64,000 nucleotides of DNA from assembly GCF_009933255.1 (NCBI RefSeq), contig NZ_MAEI01000007.1:11141-75140 (forward strand), given 5' to 3'. Below are positions 27,205 to 36,870 of the stretch, in pieces (the first letter of the stretch is position 1; each line of letters begins with the position of its first letter). A program made the position numbers and the translations under genes. The stretch is from Enterococcus diestrammenae (GTDB lineage: Bacteria > Bacillota > Bacilli > Lactobacillales > Enterococcaceae). The notes under the pieces were generated by a model. That model did no database searches. It was not told where the DNA came from and saw nothing but the letters and a program-made list of their open reading frames with translations.

Positions 27205-27213
27205 ATTATATCA
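27205..27213 (-). promoter_or_regulatory. Extended -10 promoter of folC
   Basis: TG-A-TATAAT on the minus strand about 64 nt before the folC start. There is no convincing -35, as is common for extended -10 promoters. The stretch 27214-27390 upstream holds no gene that I can see. Confidence 0.5.
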
Positions 27214-27392
27214 AAAAGCCTTTCCCCTTGCCCGCCTTGGTAGCGGAAATATCAGAAATTCCGACTTTGTCATTATTTTTAATAATCTAGTCCTGGCTTT
27301 CTTAAGCAAATGCAAGCCGGCAGCCCCACTCCTTTAGTTGTCAAGAGTTCGAGTGGCGTCCCAGTGATCTTTTAGTCTAAAAGGCAAGGAAA

Positions 27393-27441
27393 AACCCCAG
27401 CCACTAGGAAAGAAGACAATTCCTGACAGCTGAGGTTTTTC
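27393..27441 (-). terminator. Terminator of the PadR operon
   Basis: AAAAACCTCAGC and GCTGGGGTTTTT pair (one wobble) around a 25-nt loop with T on the minus strand, 7 nt after the stop of the 48-residue gene. Confidence 0.75.
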
Positions 27442-27447
27442 GTTGAT

Positions 27448-27594
27448 TTAAAAATGAAAGGTCCGGTACCAATGGGTTTCTCCAAAACGCAGTTGGGATA
27501 CATCGCCTCTGACTAAGAGGAACGCCAGCAATAACAACAGGATCCCGCAAACCACGAGTCCACCCGTGATTTGCCAAAATTTCTTAGAAGCCAT
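27448..27594 (-). CDS. Small 48-residue membrane protein of the PadR operon
   Basis: An open frame of 48 codons beginning MASKKFWQITGG, with one hydrophobic helix (about 12-28) and a charged, aromatic tail (FGETHWYRTFHF). AGGAG lies 11 nt before the ATG. It overlaps the 3' end of the DUF1700 gene by 11 nt and is followed at once by the operon terminator, so it is very probably translated. Related operons have a DUF4097 protein after the DUF1700 gene; this could be its trimmed anchor or a separate microprotein. Function unknown. Confidence 0.6.
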   Translation of the reverse strand: MASKKFWQITGGLVVCGILLLLLAFLLVRGDVSQLRFGETHWYRTFHF

Positions 27595-28186
27595 AGCCTG
27601 CCACACTCCTTTTCAGTAAATTGGCAAAGAAACTCAACGTGTTTTTCGTAATCACAATACTCCACGTTAAACATCTGCGAGTCAAATAACAACAGACTAA
27701 GCCTAAACCTAACAGTAGCATGCCACTACCTAGTTGGGCCATTCCAATAGCCAAGCCATCAAAAAAGGCTAGTAGACTCAACAACATCGCCCCACCACCC
27801 CCGAGAGTAAATCCAAAAGCTAAACTGGCGATAACCAATAATGGCGTCCATAATAACAAATAAGCTGAAAATAGCAAACAAACTGCGGCCAGCAACAAAC
27901 TGCCCCACAAAGGAAAACCTAAAATCAATAAGAGCAAAACGCCAACATTCAGCCGCTGTTTTTCACGATAGCGGGGAAAAGCCGTCCTTACTTGGGTAAA
28001 TTCTGCCTGAGCGACGACTTCTCTTGGGTCCCCAATCATGGCCACCGCTTCTTCTTCGGTATAGCCATCCGCGACAAAATCCCGGATCAATGTATCATAG
28101 TATTCTAGAAACTCCGATTTCTCCATTTCCTCAATGTCTTGAGGCAAATAACCAATTAAAGCCGCCAAAAATTGCTTCCTATCCAT
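27584..28186 (-). CDS. DUF1700 (HAAS domain) membrane protein
   Basis: PadR-associated membrane protein, probably in envelope stress signalling (inference from family context). The 200-residue product starts MDRKQFLAALIGYLPQDIEEM and has the DUF1700 helical head (EFLEYYDTLIRDFVADG.., GDPREV). About four hydrophobic segments follow (about 85-180), including a glycine-rich stretch FGFTLGGGG. The start at 28186 is set by GGAGGGAGACTGG upstream; a longer frame is open but overlaps padR. It overlaps the end of padR by 8 nt. Confidence 0.8.
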   Translation of the reverse strand: MDRKQFLAALIGYLPQDIEEMEKSEFLEYYDTLIRDFVADGYTEEEAVAMIGDPREVVAQAEFTQVRTAFPRYREKQRLNVGVLLLLILGFPLWGSLLLAAVCLLFSAYLLLWTPLLVIASLAFGFTLGGGGAMLLSLLAFFDGLAIGMAQLGSGMLLLGLGLVCCYLTRRCLTWSIVITKNTLSFFANLLKRSVAGYGF

Positions 28187-28496
28187 TTTCCAGTCTCCCT
28201 CCAATATATTCATAGATACCCACGACACTATCTTTGCCTTTATAAAAAATCCGTAATTTCTCTTCACCTTTTGCCGTGATTCGATAATACTTTCGCAAGC
28301 GTCCACTGTATTCTTCCTTATAGGTAGTCACCAGTTGCTGATTTTCAAGACGCTTCAAAATCGGATATAAGGTGGATTCACTAATATGGATAATCGGAGA
28401 AATATGTTTAATGATTTCATAGCCATAAGACGGTTCTGGTAACAAAAAGGCCAACACACAGTACTCCAACAACCCCCGCTTTAATTGACTATCCAC
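28179..28496 (-). CDS. PadR family transcriptional regulator
   Basis: Small winged-helix repressor. The 105-residue product begins with GTG (read Met), then DSQLKRGLLEYCVLAFL. It has the PadR core EPSYGYEIIKHIS, STLYPILKRLENQQLV and SGRLRKYYRIT, and a short C-terminal dimer helix. GAGGTGAGGAT precedes the GTG, which fits the family start better than upstream codons. A perfect 7-7-7 palindrome (28547-28567) upstream is a likely operator. It leads an operon with a DUF1700 protein and a 48-residue membrane protein. The ligand is unknown. Confidence 0.88.
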   Translation of the reverse strand: MDSQLKRGLLEYCVLAFLLPEPSYGYEIIKHISPIIHISESTLYPILKRLENQQLVTTYKEEYSGRLRKYYRITAKGEEKLRIFYKGKDSVVGIYEYIGGRLENG

Positions 28497-28546
28497 ATCC
28501 TCACCTCGTTTGATCAAACTAGGGAGTTCTACGCTCCCGGTTATCA

Positions 28547-28567
28547 ATACTATACAATACATAGTAT
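28547..28567 (-). promoter_or_regulatory. Candidate PadR operator
   Basis: ATACTAT-N7-ATAGTAT is a perfect inverted repeat about 51 nt before the padR start. It contains a possible -10 (TATAGT on the minus strand). Binding by the PadR protein is inference. Confidence 0.6.
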
Positions 28568-28607
28568 CATAAAAAATCAGTCTTTGGTCTTATTTGAGAG
28601 CAAATGA

Positions 28608-28764
28608 TAGCATGAGACACCTCTTAATTTCTGTGACATCAGCCTTTATGAAGTTTGAATTTTATAAGTTTCTTATCTATTAGAAAGGCTGAAGGACCTC
28701 CTTCAGCTCTCGAGAATTAAGGCCGCTAGTTCGTGAAGCCAGACATTGCTAGACTTGGTATTAT
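28608..28764. repeat. Composite repeat, copy D (tail + module F)
   Basis: 28608-28683 matches the tail module of 539-610, 42132-42209 and 53853-53929 (GCATGA..CTTAATT..CATCAG..TTTATAAGTT). 28687-28764 matches module F (TTCGTGAAGCCAGACATTGCTAGAC in outline, split here to stay short: TTCGTGAAGCCA, then ATTGCTAGAC). No gene is present. The terminator of the OpuA operon follows directly. Confidence 0.5.
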
Positions 28765-28766
28765 AA

Positions 28767-28815
28767 AACGGCATCACCAACTACTAATCCATAATTAGCA
28801 GTTAATGATGCCGTT
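28767..28815 (-). terminator. opuA operon terminator
   Basis: AACGGCATCA and TGATGCCGTT form the base of a long, nearly continuous hairpin (inner AACTGCTAAT/ATTAGTAGTT) with a T-rich tail on the minus strand. Confidence 0.8.
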
Positions 28816-28846
28816 ACTCTTTAATTACTAAGAGCGTAACTGAGGG

Positions 28847-30559
28847 TTATTTTAACCATTGGTCAACTTTGTCCTGATTGTTTGTTACCCATTCTTTAGC
28901 AGCTTCTTGTGGCGTAGCACCAGAATTAATTGCTAACATCACACTCTCCATGTCTGCTTGGTCCCAATGAAAGTTGTCTAAGATTTGATAAGCTTCTGGT
29001 TGATCTTGTTCCAAACCAATACGCGCCATCGTATGGATACTTTCCGCATCCCCCATTGTCCCTTTTGGATCTGCTAAATATTTCAAATCATATTTAGCAA
29101 ACATCCAGTGGGGAGACCAACCAGTAATTACAATCGGCTCTTGATTTTTGATAGCCTTACCCAAGGCGACGGTCATTGCTCCTGATGAGGCAGAAGATAC
29201 TTCCCAATCGGCTAAATTCGGATAGGCTTGTTGAGTAGCTTCGGCGGCTTTCATCACTCCTGCACCAGGTTCGATACCGGTGATGGTCTGATTCGCTTCA
29301 CTTGTTAAGTCTTCAATACTATCAGCTGACATATAGCTTGGGACGACTAAGCCTAGCTTTGCACCAGCTAAATTTTCCCCTAAATCCTCTAACTGATCTT
29401 GATACTTTTCATATTGAGCTTGATGGGTAGTTGGTAACCAAGCCGCTACCATCCCATCTGTTTCCCCATTAGCCACAGACTGCCACATTACTGTCATATC
29501 TAGGGGGGTCATTTCTACCTCATAGCCTTCTTGTTTTAGCACCTCAGCAATGACATGAGTCGAGGCAATTTCAGTATCCCATTCTACATAGGACAAGTGA
29601 ATTTTTTTTGAATTTGAGGTACCTCCAGAAAATGCGACTGCAGCGATGATGGCTACAATTGCTGCGAGGGCACCTAGACGAAACCATTTTTTACTTGTAG
29701 TTACTTTTTTGTTGCGCTCTTGTTTAGGTTTATTTAGCCCTTGTGTAAAGCGATCGATGATGATTGCTAAAATCACCAGTGCCAACCCATTGACAAAACC
29801 ATTACCGACTTGAGCTTGTTGTAATGCCGACAAAACGCCACGCCCCAAGCCAGGAGCACCAATCATAGAAGCTGTTACGACCATGGATAAAGCCAACATC
29901 ATCGTTTGATTTACCCCAGCCATAATCGTTCCTTTAGCTAATGGCAATTCTAATTTAAACAGCTTTTGCTTTCCGGTACTCCCAAAGGAATCCGTCGCTT
30001 CTACTAATTCTGTAGGGATTTGCCGAATGCCTAAGTTTGTCATACGGACGGTAGGAGGTAAAGCAAAGATAACTGAGGCAAAGACCCCAGGTACCATTCC
30101 AATTCCGAAAAAAGCTACCGCTGGAATCAAATAAACAAAAGCTGGCATTGTTTGCATAAAATCAAGTAGTGGTGAAATAATCACATTGGCCTTTTGGTTC
30201 TTAGCCATCAAAACCCCTAGTGGAATCCCAATAATAATGGATAATAAACTAGCAATAAGGACCAACGTAACAGTATTCATCAAATCGTTCCATAATCCTT
30301 GATTATAGATGAATAGCAGCCCAATAAACGTCAAGATAGTCAAGCCTACTTTTTTGAAAACCAGTAATGCACATCCAGTTAGTAGTAGGATAAAGAGAAT
30401 CGGCGGAATGACTAATAAAGTATTGGTGACTGTATCCATCACTGCTTGTCCAACTGTTTGAATCACCGAGAAAACACCCGCAAAAGTAGCCGTCAGCCAA
30501 TCAGTAAATTGTTCTACCCAATCTGCCACTGGTATGCTTTGTTGTAAGAAACTATTCAT
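28847..30559 (-). CDS. opuABC: Glycine betaine ABC importer, permease and binding protein fusion
   Basis: Takes up glycine betaine (possibly carnitine or proline betaine) as osmoprotectant. The roughly 570-residue product joins a permease domain (helices within about 40-285, with the EAA-type loop around [21 protein letters not shown]), a transmembrane anchor (about 295-315) and an extracellular OpuAC-type binding domain (about 320-570). The binding domain has tryptophans suited to a betaine cage ([22 protein letters not shown]). This fusion is the OpuABC/BusAB form of lactic acid bacteria. It overlaps the ATPase gene by 8 nt. Confidence 0.94.
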   Translation of the reverse strand: MNSFLQQSIPVADWVEQFTDWLTATFAGVFSVIQTVGQAVMDTVTNTLLVIPPILFILLLTGCALLVFKKVGLTILTFIGLLFIYNQGLWNDLMNTVTLVLIASLLSIIIGIPLGVLMAKNQKANVIISPLLDFMQTMPAFVYLIPAVAFFGIGMVPGVFASVIFALPPTVRMTNLGIRQIPTELVEATDSFGSTGKQKLFKLELPLAKGTIMAGVNQTMMLALSMVVTASMIGAPGLGRGVLSALQQAQVGNGFVNGLALVILAIIIDRFTQGLNKPKQERNKKVTTSKKWFRLGALAAIVAIIAAVAFSGGTSNSKKIHLSYVEWDTEIASTHVIAEVLKQEGYEVEMTPLDMTVMWQSVANGETDGMVAAWLPTTHQAQYEKYQDQLEDLGENLAGAKLGLVVPSYMSADSIEDLTSEANQTITGIEPGAGVMKAAEATQQAYPNLADWEVSSASSGAMTVALGKAIKNQEPIVITGWSPHWMFAKYDLKYLADPKGTMGDAESIHTMARIGLEQDQPEAYQILDNFHWDQADMESVMLAINSGATPQEAAKEWVTNNQDKVDQWLK

Positions 30560-31754
30560 TCGTATCACACTCCTTTTCAGTTGACTCCGTTAACGCTTCA
30601 ATCACGCTACCTCTAATCACGACACCTTTTAATTTATCATTTTTGTCCACTACAGCAAGTGGTGCTTCGGCATCCTTGATGACATTAAAGATATCTGTAA
30701 CAAGCATATCTTCTTTAATTTTACGAACATTTTTATCAATGACATCATGGACATCCAGTTGGTCTCGTCTAGCTTCTAAAGCTTTCAAAGCCGTTAAGCT
30801 ACCTTTTAATTGGCGCTTTTTATCCACTACCAACAGTATACTAACGCCTTCTTTACGCATTCGATTCAAGGCGACATTTGGTCCATCACTTTCGATATTC
30901 ATAGTGATGGCAGGTTCCATTATATTTTTTGCTGTCAACACTTTGGAGCGATCGACATCTTCAACAAAGTCTCGTACATATTGGTTGGCAGGATTTGTCA
31001 ATATTTCTTCCCCTGTACCGATTTGAATAATTTGCCCATCTTTCATCAACGCAATTCGATCACCAATCCGCAGTGCTTCATTTAAATCATGGGTAATAAA
31101 GATAATCGTTTTCCGAACATTTTCTTGTAAATCCAACAGTTCATCTTGCATCTCACGCCTAATCAACGGATCTAAAGCTGAAAAAGCTTCGTCCATCAGT
31201 AAAATTTCAGGATCATTCGCCAAAGCTCGCGCCAAACCGACTCGCTGTTGCATCCCACCAGATAATTGATCGGGATATTGATCTTTAAATGATAATAAAC
31301 TTGAATTTGCCAAAGCTTGTTCTGCCCGTTGTTGGCGTTCTTCTTTTGAAACTCCACGAAGCTCTAAACCCAACTCAGTATTTTCGAGAATCGTTCGATG
31401 AGGGTAGAGGGCAAAACTTTGAAATACCATATTTAATTTATGGCGACGTACTTCTTGCAGCTCTTCTTTATTCATCTTAGCGATATTTTCATCATCAATG
31501 TAGATTTCACCACTCGTAGGATCAATTAGCCGGTTTAACAAACGAATCATCGTTGACTTTCCGGAACCAGAAAGTCCCATAATAACGAAGATTTCCCCTT
31601 CTTCAACCTCAAAATTTGCATCGTAAACCCCAACTGTGGCACCTGTTTCTTCTAGTATTTCAGTTTTTGACTTTCCCTGTGAAACCAGATTTAAGGCTTG
31701 TTGTTTTCTTTTGCCAAAAACTTTTGTTAAATGTTCAACTTTGACTTTTGCCAA
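30552..31754 (-). CDS. opuAA: Glycine betaine ABC importer, ATPase with CBS domains
   Basis: ATPase subunit of the OpuA osmoprotectant importer. The 400-residue product has Walker [10 protein letters not shown] (about 60), signature [10 protein letters not shown], Walker [13 protein letters not shown] and switch ITHDLNEA. Tandem CBS domains occupy about 275-390. In OpuA these CBS domains bind c-di-AMP, which inhibits transport, and an adjoining surface senses ionic strength (family knowledge). First gene of the operon with the permease/binding-protein fusion. Regulator BusR is encoded just upstream on the same strand with its own terminator. Confidence 0.95.
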   Translation of the reverse strand: MAKVKVEHLTKVFGKRKQQALNLVSQGKSKTEILEETGATVGVYDANFEVEEGEIFVIMGLSGSGKSTMIRLLNRLIDPTSGEIYIDDENIAKMNKEELQEVRRHKLNMVFQSFALYPHRTILENTELGLELRGVSKEERQQRAEQALANSSLLSFKDQYPDQLSGGMQQRVGLARALANDPEILLMDEAFSALDPLIRREMQDELLDLQENVRKTIIFITHDLNEALRIGDRIALMKDGQIIQIGTGEEILTNPANQYVRDFVEDVDRSKVLTAKNIMEPAITMNIESDGPNVALNRMRKEGVSILLVVDKKRQLKGSLTALKALEARRDQLDVHDVIDKNVRKIKEDMLVTDIFNVIKDAEAPLAVVDKNDKLKGVVIRGSVIEALTESTEKECDTNE

Positions 31755-31894
31755 TTGATTGACACTCCTCTCAAATTATTCTCTGTACCGCAGAATACTT
31801 CTTTTTTTCAGATACTTTTCAACTATTTTTTCATTTCTTTACAAAAAAAGGCGGCCTCTTCCAGCAATTTAATCTCATAGTTGGAAATGACCTC

Positions 31895-31940
31895 AAAAAA
31901 ACTGACCACACCAGATTAACATCGTGTGGTCAGTTTGTCA
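31895..31940 (-). terminator. busR terminator
   Basis: AACTGACCACAC and GTGTGGTCAGTT form a perfect 12-bp stem with seven T after it on the minus strand. It should insulate busR from the downstream opuA promoter, which must lie in 31755-31890. Confidence 0.88.
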
Positions 31941-32025
31941 AAGAAGGTGCTCTATCTTTTTTAAAGGGCGGATCTTACTGATTAACACAACAATATATAC
32001 GTCCTAATCAGCCGTCGCTATACTA

Positions 32026-32652
32026 TTACTCGAGATAAAAGAACCGATGTACCCGTTGTACGGAGAGTTCATCACCAACAAAAAATACTGTTTCCCCTTC
32101 TTCAAATTTGGCATATGGACCTGGTGATAATAACAAACGCTCGTCATGCTGCAGCGCAACGATAGTAGCCCCAGTTTGTTGCCAAATATTCAACTCACCA
32201 ATTGAAGCATTCAGATGCAAGGCTTTATCTGTCAACAGAATCTGGTAGGGAATAAATGGCGCTGTATGTTGAATGCGTTTTGTTTGGTTTACTAAGCTAT
32301 CTAAGAGGGTGGAAAAGTTTTCTAATTCCTGCTGTTGACGTTTTACGCTAGCTAAAATCTCTCCTTTTGTTTCTTGGATTGAACGCACTTCATGATACTG
32401 GGTAAGAAAGTTTTCTGCTTTAGCACGGGAAGCAACATAGGCACCACTACCATGCCGTACTTCCATAATATCCAAATCCACTAGTACATTGATTGCTTTA
32501 CGAGCAGTTTCTGGTGAGACGTTAAAATTTGAAGCCAACGTGGAACGAGCGTGAATTTTTTCACCTTCATGGTAACGATTTTGGACGATCCGTTCAGCTA
32601 GTGCTATGGCGATTTGTTGATAGCGGGGCATACTAATTTTTTTGCTAGTCAT
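32026..32652 (-). CDS. busR: BusR, GntR-type repressor with RCK_C domain
   Basis: Repressor of the betaine importer that uses c-di-AMP as corepressor in streptococci and lactococci (family knowledge). The 208-residue product has a GntR winged helix (about 8-75, MPRYQQIAIALAERIV and NVSPETARKAINVL), a coiled coil (about 85-125, KRQQQELENFSTLLDSL) and a TrkA-C/RCK_C domain (about 130-208, ending VQRVHRFFYLE). This exact domain order, next to opuAA-opuABC, makes the call strong. It has its own terminator. It links osmolyte uptake to c-di-AMP. Confidence 0.92.
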   Translation of the reverse strand: MTSKKISMPRYQQIAIALAERIVQNRYHEGEKIHARSTLASNFNVSPETARKAINVLVDLDIMEVRHGSGAYVASRAKAENFLTQYHEVRSIQETKGEILASVKRQQQELENFSTLLDSLVNQTKRIQHTAPFIPYQILLTDKALHLNASIGELNIWQQTGATIVALQHDERLLLSPGPYAKFEEGETVFFVGDELSVQRVHRFFYLE

Positions 32653-32736
32653 TTTTTTCTCCCTCTAACTCGTAATTTTAGCCGAGTTTGGTTTCAAAGC
32701 CTAAATTAACATAAATAAAAAATGATTTCGATGGAA

Positions 32737-32767
32737 AAAAACTGCTTCGGTCAAACCGAAAGCAGTC
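32737..32767 (-). terminator. valS terminator
   Basis: ACTGCTTTCGG and CCGAAGCAGT pair with one bulge around a short loop and are followed by T on the minus strand, 12 nt after the valS stop. Confidence 0.85.
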
Positions 32768-32778
32768 TTTTCACTATG

Positions 32779-35418
32779 TTAACCCATCATTTTCAATTGG
32801 GCAATTCGTTGAGTAACTGCTTGTTGTTTGTCCAAGTAGTCTTTTTCTTTGTTGCGTTCTTCGGCTACGACAGCTTCCGGGGCATTGGCGACGAAACGTT
32901 CGTTGGCCAATTTTCCTTGAACCCGTTTGACTTCTTTGTTCCATTTGTCCAATTCTTTTTCCAGACGAGCAATTTCTTCCTGGATATCGATCAAACCAGC
33001 CAGTGGCAAGTAAATCGTCGCGCCGGTCAAAACAGCGGACATCGCTAGCTCTGGTGCTTCCAAAACGCTAGTAATCGTCAAGGTTTCTGGGTTACAGAAA
33101 CGTTGCAAGTAGTTTTGGTTATTGCGCAAGAATTGGTCGATTTCTGGATCGCTGGTTTGAATCAGTAAGGTAATCGGTTTGGACAACGGTGTATTGACTT
33201 CTGCACGAATGTTTCGGACAGAGCGAATCAATTCGATCAACGTAGCCATCCCTTTCACGGCAGCTTCATCATCAAACTCCGGATGCACTACTGGATACTC
33301 AGCGACCACTAAGGATTCACCAACATGTGGCAACTTGCTCCAGATTTCTTCTGTCACAAATGGCATGATTGGATGCAACAAACGTAAGATTTGATCCAAA
33401 GTATAAACCAAGACGCTCTTGTTCGTAGCTTTGGCTGTCTCGTTTTCACCGTACAAAACTTCTTTACTCATTTCGATATACCAGTCACAGAAGTCATCCC
33501 AGATAAAGTTATACAGCTGACGCCCGGCTTCACCAAATTCGAAGCGGTCAAAGAGTTCCGTCACTTTGGCGACTGTTTCATTGAGACGCGTCAAAATCCA
33601 GCGGTCAGCCACTGTTTTCTCTCCCGTCAAATCTAGGTCTGCATAATCCATGCCTGCAACGTTCATCAACACAAAACGAGAAGCGTTCCAGATTTTATTG
33701 ATAAAGTTCCAAGCAGCATCCATTTTTTCATAGCTAAAACGGACGTCTTGGCCAGGTGCCGAACCGTTAGACAAGAACCAACGCAAAGCATCGGCGCCAT
33801 ATTGGTCGATGACTTCCATCGGATCGATCCCATTGCCAAGGGATTTACTCATCTTGCGGCCTTGTTCGTCACGGATTAACCCATGCATCAATACGTTTTT
33901 GAAAGGTGCTTGTCCGGTAAATTCCAAGCTTTGGAAGATCATGCGACTCACCCAGAAGAAGATGATATCGTAACCAGTCACTAGCGTATTCGTTGGGAAA
34001 TACCGTTGATAATCGGCCGCTTCTTCGTCTGGCCAACCCATGGTAGAAAATGGCCACAAAGCGGAACTAAACCAAGTATCCAAGACATCTGGATCTTGTT
34101 CCCAGTTTTCGGAATCTTTAGGATCTTCCATCCCCACGTACATTTCCCCAGTGGTTTTGTTGTACCAAGCCGGGATACGGTGTCCCCACCACAACTGCCG
34201 TGAGATTACCCAGTCATGGACGTTTTCCATCCATTGCAAGAAGGTTTGGTTGAAACGTGGAGGATAAAAATCCACCCGGTCTGCTGTCTCTTGGTTAGCA
34301 ATCGCTTCTTGGGCGAGAGGGGCCATGCGGACAAACCATTGCGTCGACAAGCGGGGTTCTACCACGACACCAGTTCGTTCGGAATGGCCGACACTATGCA
34401 CCATTTTTTCGATTTTGACTAAGCGACCGATTTCTTCCAAGTCTTTCACGACTTGTTTACGAGCGGCGAACCGATCCAGCCCGGCATATTTACCGGCTAA
34501 ATCATTCATGGAGCCATCATCGTTCATGACGTTGACCCGTGGCAAATCATGACGATTGCCCACTTCAAAGTCATTTGGATCATGAGCCGGGGTAATTTTT
34601 ACAACACCTGTCCCAAATTCCATATCTACGTATTCATCTGCAATAATCGGAATCTCTTTGTCCACTAAAGGCAAGATAACGGTTTTGCCGATCAAGGCTT
34701 GGTAGCGTTCATCATCTGGATGGACGGCCACCGCGGTATCCCCTAACATCGTTTCTGGACGGGTGGTGGCGATTTCCACCACGCCAGTGCCATCAGCCAG
34801 CGGATAAGTCATATGGTAAAAAGCACCTTCCACATCTTTGTGGATGACTTCGATATCCGACAAAGCGGTCCGAGCTTGGGGATCCCAGTTGATGATGTAT
34901 TCGCCGCGGTAGATCAAGTCTTTTTCATACAAACCAACAAAGACTTTGCGCACCGCTTGTGATAAGCCCTCATCCAAGGTAAAGCGTTCCCGACTATAAT
35001 CCAACGACAGGCCCATTTTTGCCCATTGTTCTCGGATATGGCCAGCGTATTCCTCTTTCCATTCCCATACTTGGTCGACAAATTTTTCCCGGCCAAGATC
35101 ATAGCGAGAAACTCCTTGTTCCCGTAATTTTTCTTCAACTTTTGCTTGGGTCGCAATCCCCGCATGGTCCATCCCTGGTAGCCATAAGGTATCAAAGCCT
35201 TGCATCCGTTTTTGGCGGATAATCATATCTTGTAACGTCGTATCCCACGCATGGCCCAAATGCAGTTTCCCCGTTACATTTGGTGGGGGAATCACGATGG
35301 AATAAGGTTTGGCCTCCGGATTGCCATTGGGTTTAAAAAGATCATGATCCAACCAGTTTTGGTAGCGACCAGCTTCGACTTCTTGGGGATTGTACTTAGT
35401 AGATAGATTGTCAGTCAT
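32779..35418 (-). CDS. valS: Valyl-tRNA synthetase
   Basis: Charges tRNA-Val with valine and edits misactivated threonine. The 879-residue class I synthetase has HIGH as [14 protein letters not shown] (about 47-60), the CP1 editing domain with [17 protein letters not shown] as [10 protein letters not shown] (about 525), an anticodon-binding domain and the C-terminal coiled coil (about 810-879) typical of ValRS. GGAGG precedes the ATG. It is controlled by an upstream T-box leader (35593-35845). folC, often its partner, is 5 kb away here. Confidence 0.97.
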   Translation of the reverse strand: MTDNLSTKYNPQEVEAGRYQNWLDHDLFKPNGNPEAKPYSIVIPPPNVTGKLHLGHAWDTTLQDMIIRQKRMQGFDTLWLPGMDHAGIATQAKVEEKLREQGVSRYDLGREKFVDQVWEWKEEYAGHIREQWAKMGLSLDYSRERFTLDEGLSQAVRKVFVGLYEKDLIYRGEYIINWDPQARTALSDIEVIHKDVEGAFYHMTYPLADGTGVVEIATTRPETMLGDTAVAVHPDDERYQALIGKTVILPLVDKEIPIIADEYVDMEFGTGVVKITPAHDPNDFEVGNRHDLPRVNVMNDDGSMNDLAGKYAGLDRFAARKQVVKDLEEIGRLVKIEKMVHSVGHSERTGVVVEPRLSTQWFVRMAPLAQEAIANQETADRVDFYPPRFNQTFLQWMENVHDWVISRQLWWGHRIPAWYNKTTGEMYVGMEDPKDSENWEQDPDVLDTWFSSALWPFSTMGWPDEEAADYQRYFPTNTLVTGYDIIFFWVSRMIFQSLEFTGQAPFKNVLMHGLIRDEQGRKMSKSLGNGIDPMEVIDQYGADALRWFLSNGSAPGQDVRFSYEKMDAAWNFINKIWNASRFVLMNVAGMDYADLDLTGEKTVADRWILTRLNETVAKVTELFDRFEFGEAGRQLYNFIWDDFCDWYIEMSKEVLYGENETAKATNKSVLVYTLDQILRLLHPIMPFVTEEIWSKLPHVGESLVVAEYPVVHPEFDDEAAVKGMATLIELIRSVRNIRAEVNTPLSKPITLLIQTSDPEIDQFLRNNQNYLQRFCNPETLTITSVLEAPELAMSAVLTGATIYLPLAGLIDIQEEIARLEKELDKWNKEVKRVQGKLANERFVANAPEAVVAEERNKEKDYLDKQQAVTQRIAQLKMMG

Positions 35419-35592
35419 CAGGTTTCCTCCGTTTTTTCATTTATTGAACATCTTGTGGGTGCTTGGGAAAAGTGTTTTTGCTAGATTCGCTAGGTGAGAA
35501 CCTATGCCTTTAGCTCGCGAGACTTAAGGCTGATGGGCTGTGTCGCTTGCTTCCCCAAATCTCTGGTTTAAGCTTATGAAGCCAAGGTAAAT

Positions 35593-35845
35593 AAAAAAGC
35601 CCTAGCATGATTTCTCACACTAGGGCGCAATTTACGCGGTACCACCTAATTTGCAACCAACATCTCTGGCTGCCTCTTTGACGTGCAATAACGGGCACGA
35701 CTCGTCTCAGCCTACCAATCGACTTGCGATCTTCAGTGAGAAACTCCCAAGCTACCTTCACCCTGCCACTGGAGAAATCTTACAGCCAAGGATCTCTTCT
35801 CTAGGCCAGTGTTTGTCGGGTTACTCCTCTTGTTCTATGTCTTAA
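35593..35845 (-). promoter_or_regulatory. T-box riboswitch of valS
   Basis: The minus strand carries the T-box core AGGTGGTACCGCG (35636-35648). It is followed by a terminator, GCCCTAG..CTAGGGC with six T (35593-35626). Stem I has an AGAGAAGAGA-type kink-turn region upstream. A GTA triplet in GAAGGTAGC (near 35755) is a candidate valine specifier. Uncharged tRNA-Val should pair with the core to prevent termination and switch valS on. Confidence 0.88.
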
Positions 35846-35848
35846 GTC

Positions 35849-35877
35849 ATTCTACAATGGAAATTTCTGAAAGTCAA
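35849..35877 (-). promoter_or_regulatory. valS promoter
   Basis: TTGACT (35872-35877), 17 nt and TAGAAT (35849-35854), just upstream of the T-box RNA. Confidence 0.82.
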
Positions 35878-35885
35878 ACAAGGGA

Positions 35886-36545
35886 TTAGACTTTTGCTGC
35901 CACCTTCTTCTGGTAGTTTTGATCAAAGAAGATTAAGGTTTGGAGCTCAGTCGTCAAGTCGATGTACTGCACATGCACATCATTGGGCACATCCACCCGG
36001 TCTGGGGCAAAATTCAAGATGGCAGTAATCCCCGCCGCCACGATCTGATCCACAGCTGTTTGTGAAAACTGACTGGGCACAGTCGAGATCGCCACGGTGA
36101 TACCCATTTCTGTCACCTTCTCTTGGAAATCACTCATGGGATAGACCAGATGTCCATCGATTTCCTTACCCACTAAGTCGGGATTATTGTCAAAAATGGC
36201 GATGATATTCAGGTTGGAATTGCGCCGAAAATTATTATTGGCTAAGGCTTTTCCTAGGTTCCCAAAGCCCACCAAGGCAATGCGTTTTTCCTCATTTGTA
36301 TCCAAAATTTGATTAAAAACTTCGATTAAATAAGCGACATCATACCCATAGCCGCTACGTCCCAATTCTCCCAAATGTGAGAAATCTCGCCGAATCGTCG
36401 CTGAAGGAACTTGCGTAACCTCACTGAATTCTTTGGATTTGATGCGAGTCACCCCTGCATCTTGAAGCATATTCAAATAACGTAAATATAATGGCAAACG
36501 CTTGGCTGTGGCTTTTGGTACATTTTTTAAATTGAGTTCATCCAT
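35886..36545 (-). CDS. rex: Redox-sensing transcriptional repressor Rex
   Basis: Dimeric repressor that senses the NADH/NAD+ ratio and controls fermentation genes. The 219-residue product has an N-terminal winged helix (PKATAKRLPLYLRYLNML, VPSATIRRDFSHLGELGRSGYGY) and a Rossmann domain with GFGNLGKALANN (about 93-104). A C-terminal swapped helix contains FFDQNYQKK. The start MDELNLKN is chosen because AAAGGAG lies 10 nt upstream; a 10-residue extension is open but overlaps that site. It stands apart from its usual targets and ends 9 nt from the valS -35. Confidence 0.94.
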   Translation of the reverse strand: MDELNLKNVPKATAKRLPLYLRYLNMLQDAGVTRIKSKEFSEVTQVPSATIRRDFSHLGELGRSGYGYDVAYLIEVFNQILDTNEEKRIALVGFGNLGKALANNNFRRNSNLNIIAIFDNNPDLVGKEIDGHLVYPMSDFQEKVTEMGITVAISTVPSQFSQTAVDQIVAAGITAILNFAPDRVDVPNDVHVQYIDLTTELQTLIFFDQNYQKKVAAKV

Positions 36546-36794
36546 TCTTGGAAGCTCCTTTGTTCGTTTTTTCACATAGTTAGTGTAGCACGGCCTCTAA
36601 CGATACGCAAGATTTTTATCCCCCGATTCACAAAGATTCATACCACCTATTAACTCTACCAATCGAATCCAGACCGACTCGTCACTTTTGGGCCGAGTAT
36701 GTGTGAAAATCTGACCACTTATGAAGACTTTTTTCTAGCAGCCAAAAGGCCCCCCTGACTCTGGTGCCTGCCGCGCTTTTAGAAACTGCACCAT

Positions 36795-36848
36795 AAAAAA
36801 GCCAGCAAACCTTGATGGCCTTCCATGACAAGGTTCACTAGCTTATTT
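36795..36848 (-). terminator. nifS-thiI terminator
   Basis: On the minus strand AAGC..GAACCTTG pairs with CAAGGTTT..GGCTT, followed by six T. It lies 23 nt past the thiI stop. Confidence 0.75.
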
Positions 36849-36870
36849 AGTAAATTGCCCGACTATTTGA

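Noticed and set aside
36546..36720. Rex operator upstream of rex
   Set aside because: Single TGTGAA half-sites are present, but no full TTGTGAA-N4-TTCACAA palindrome was found.
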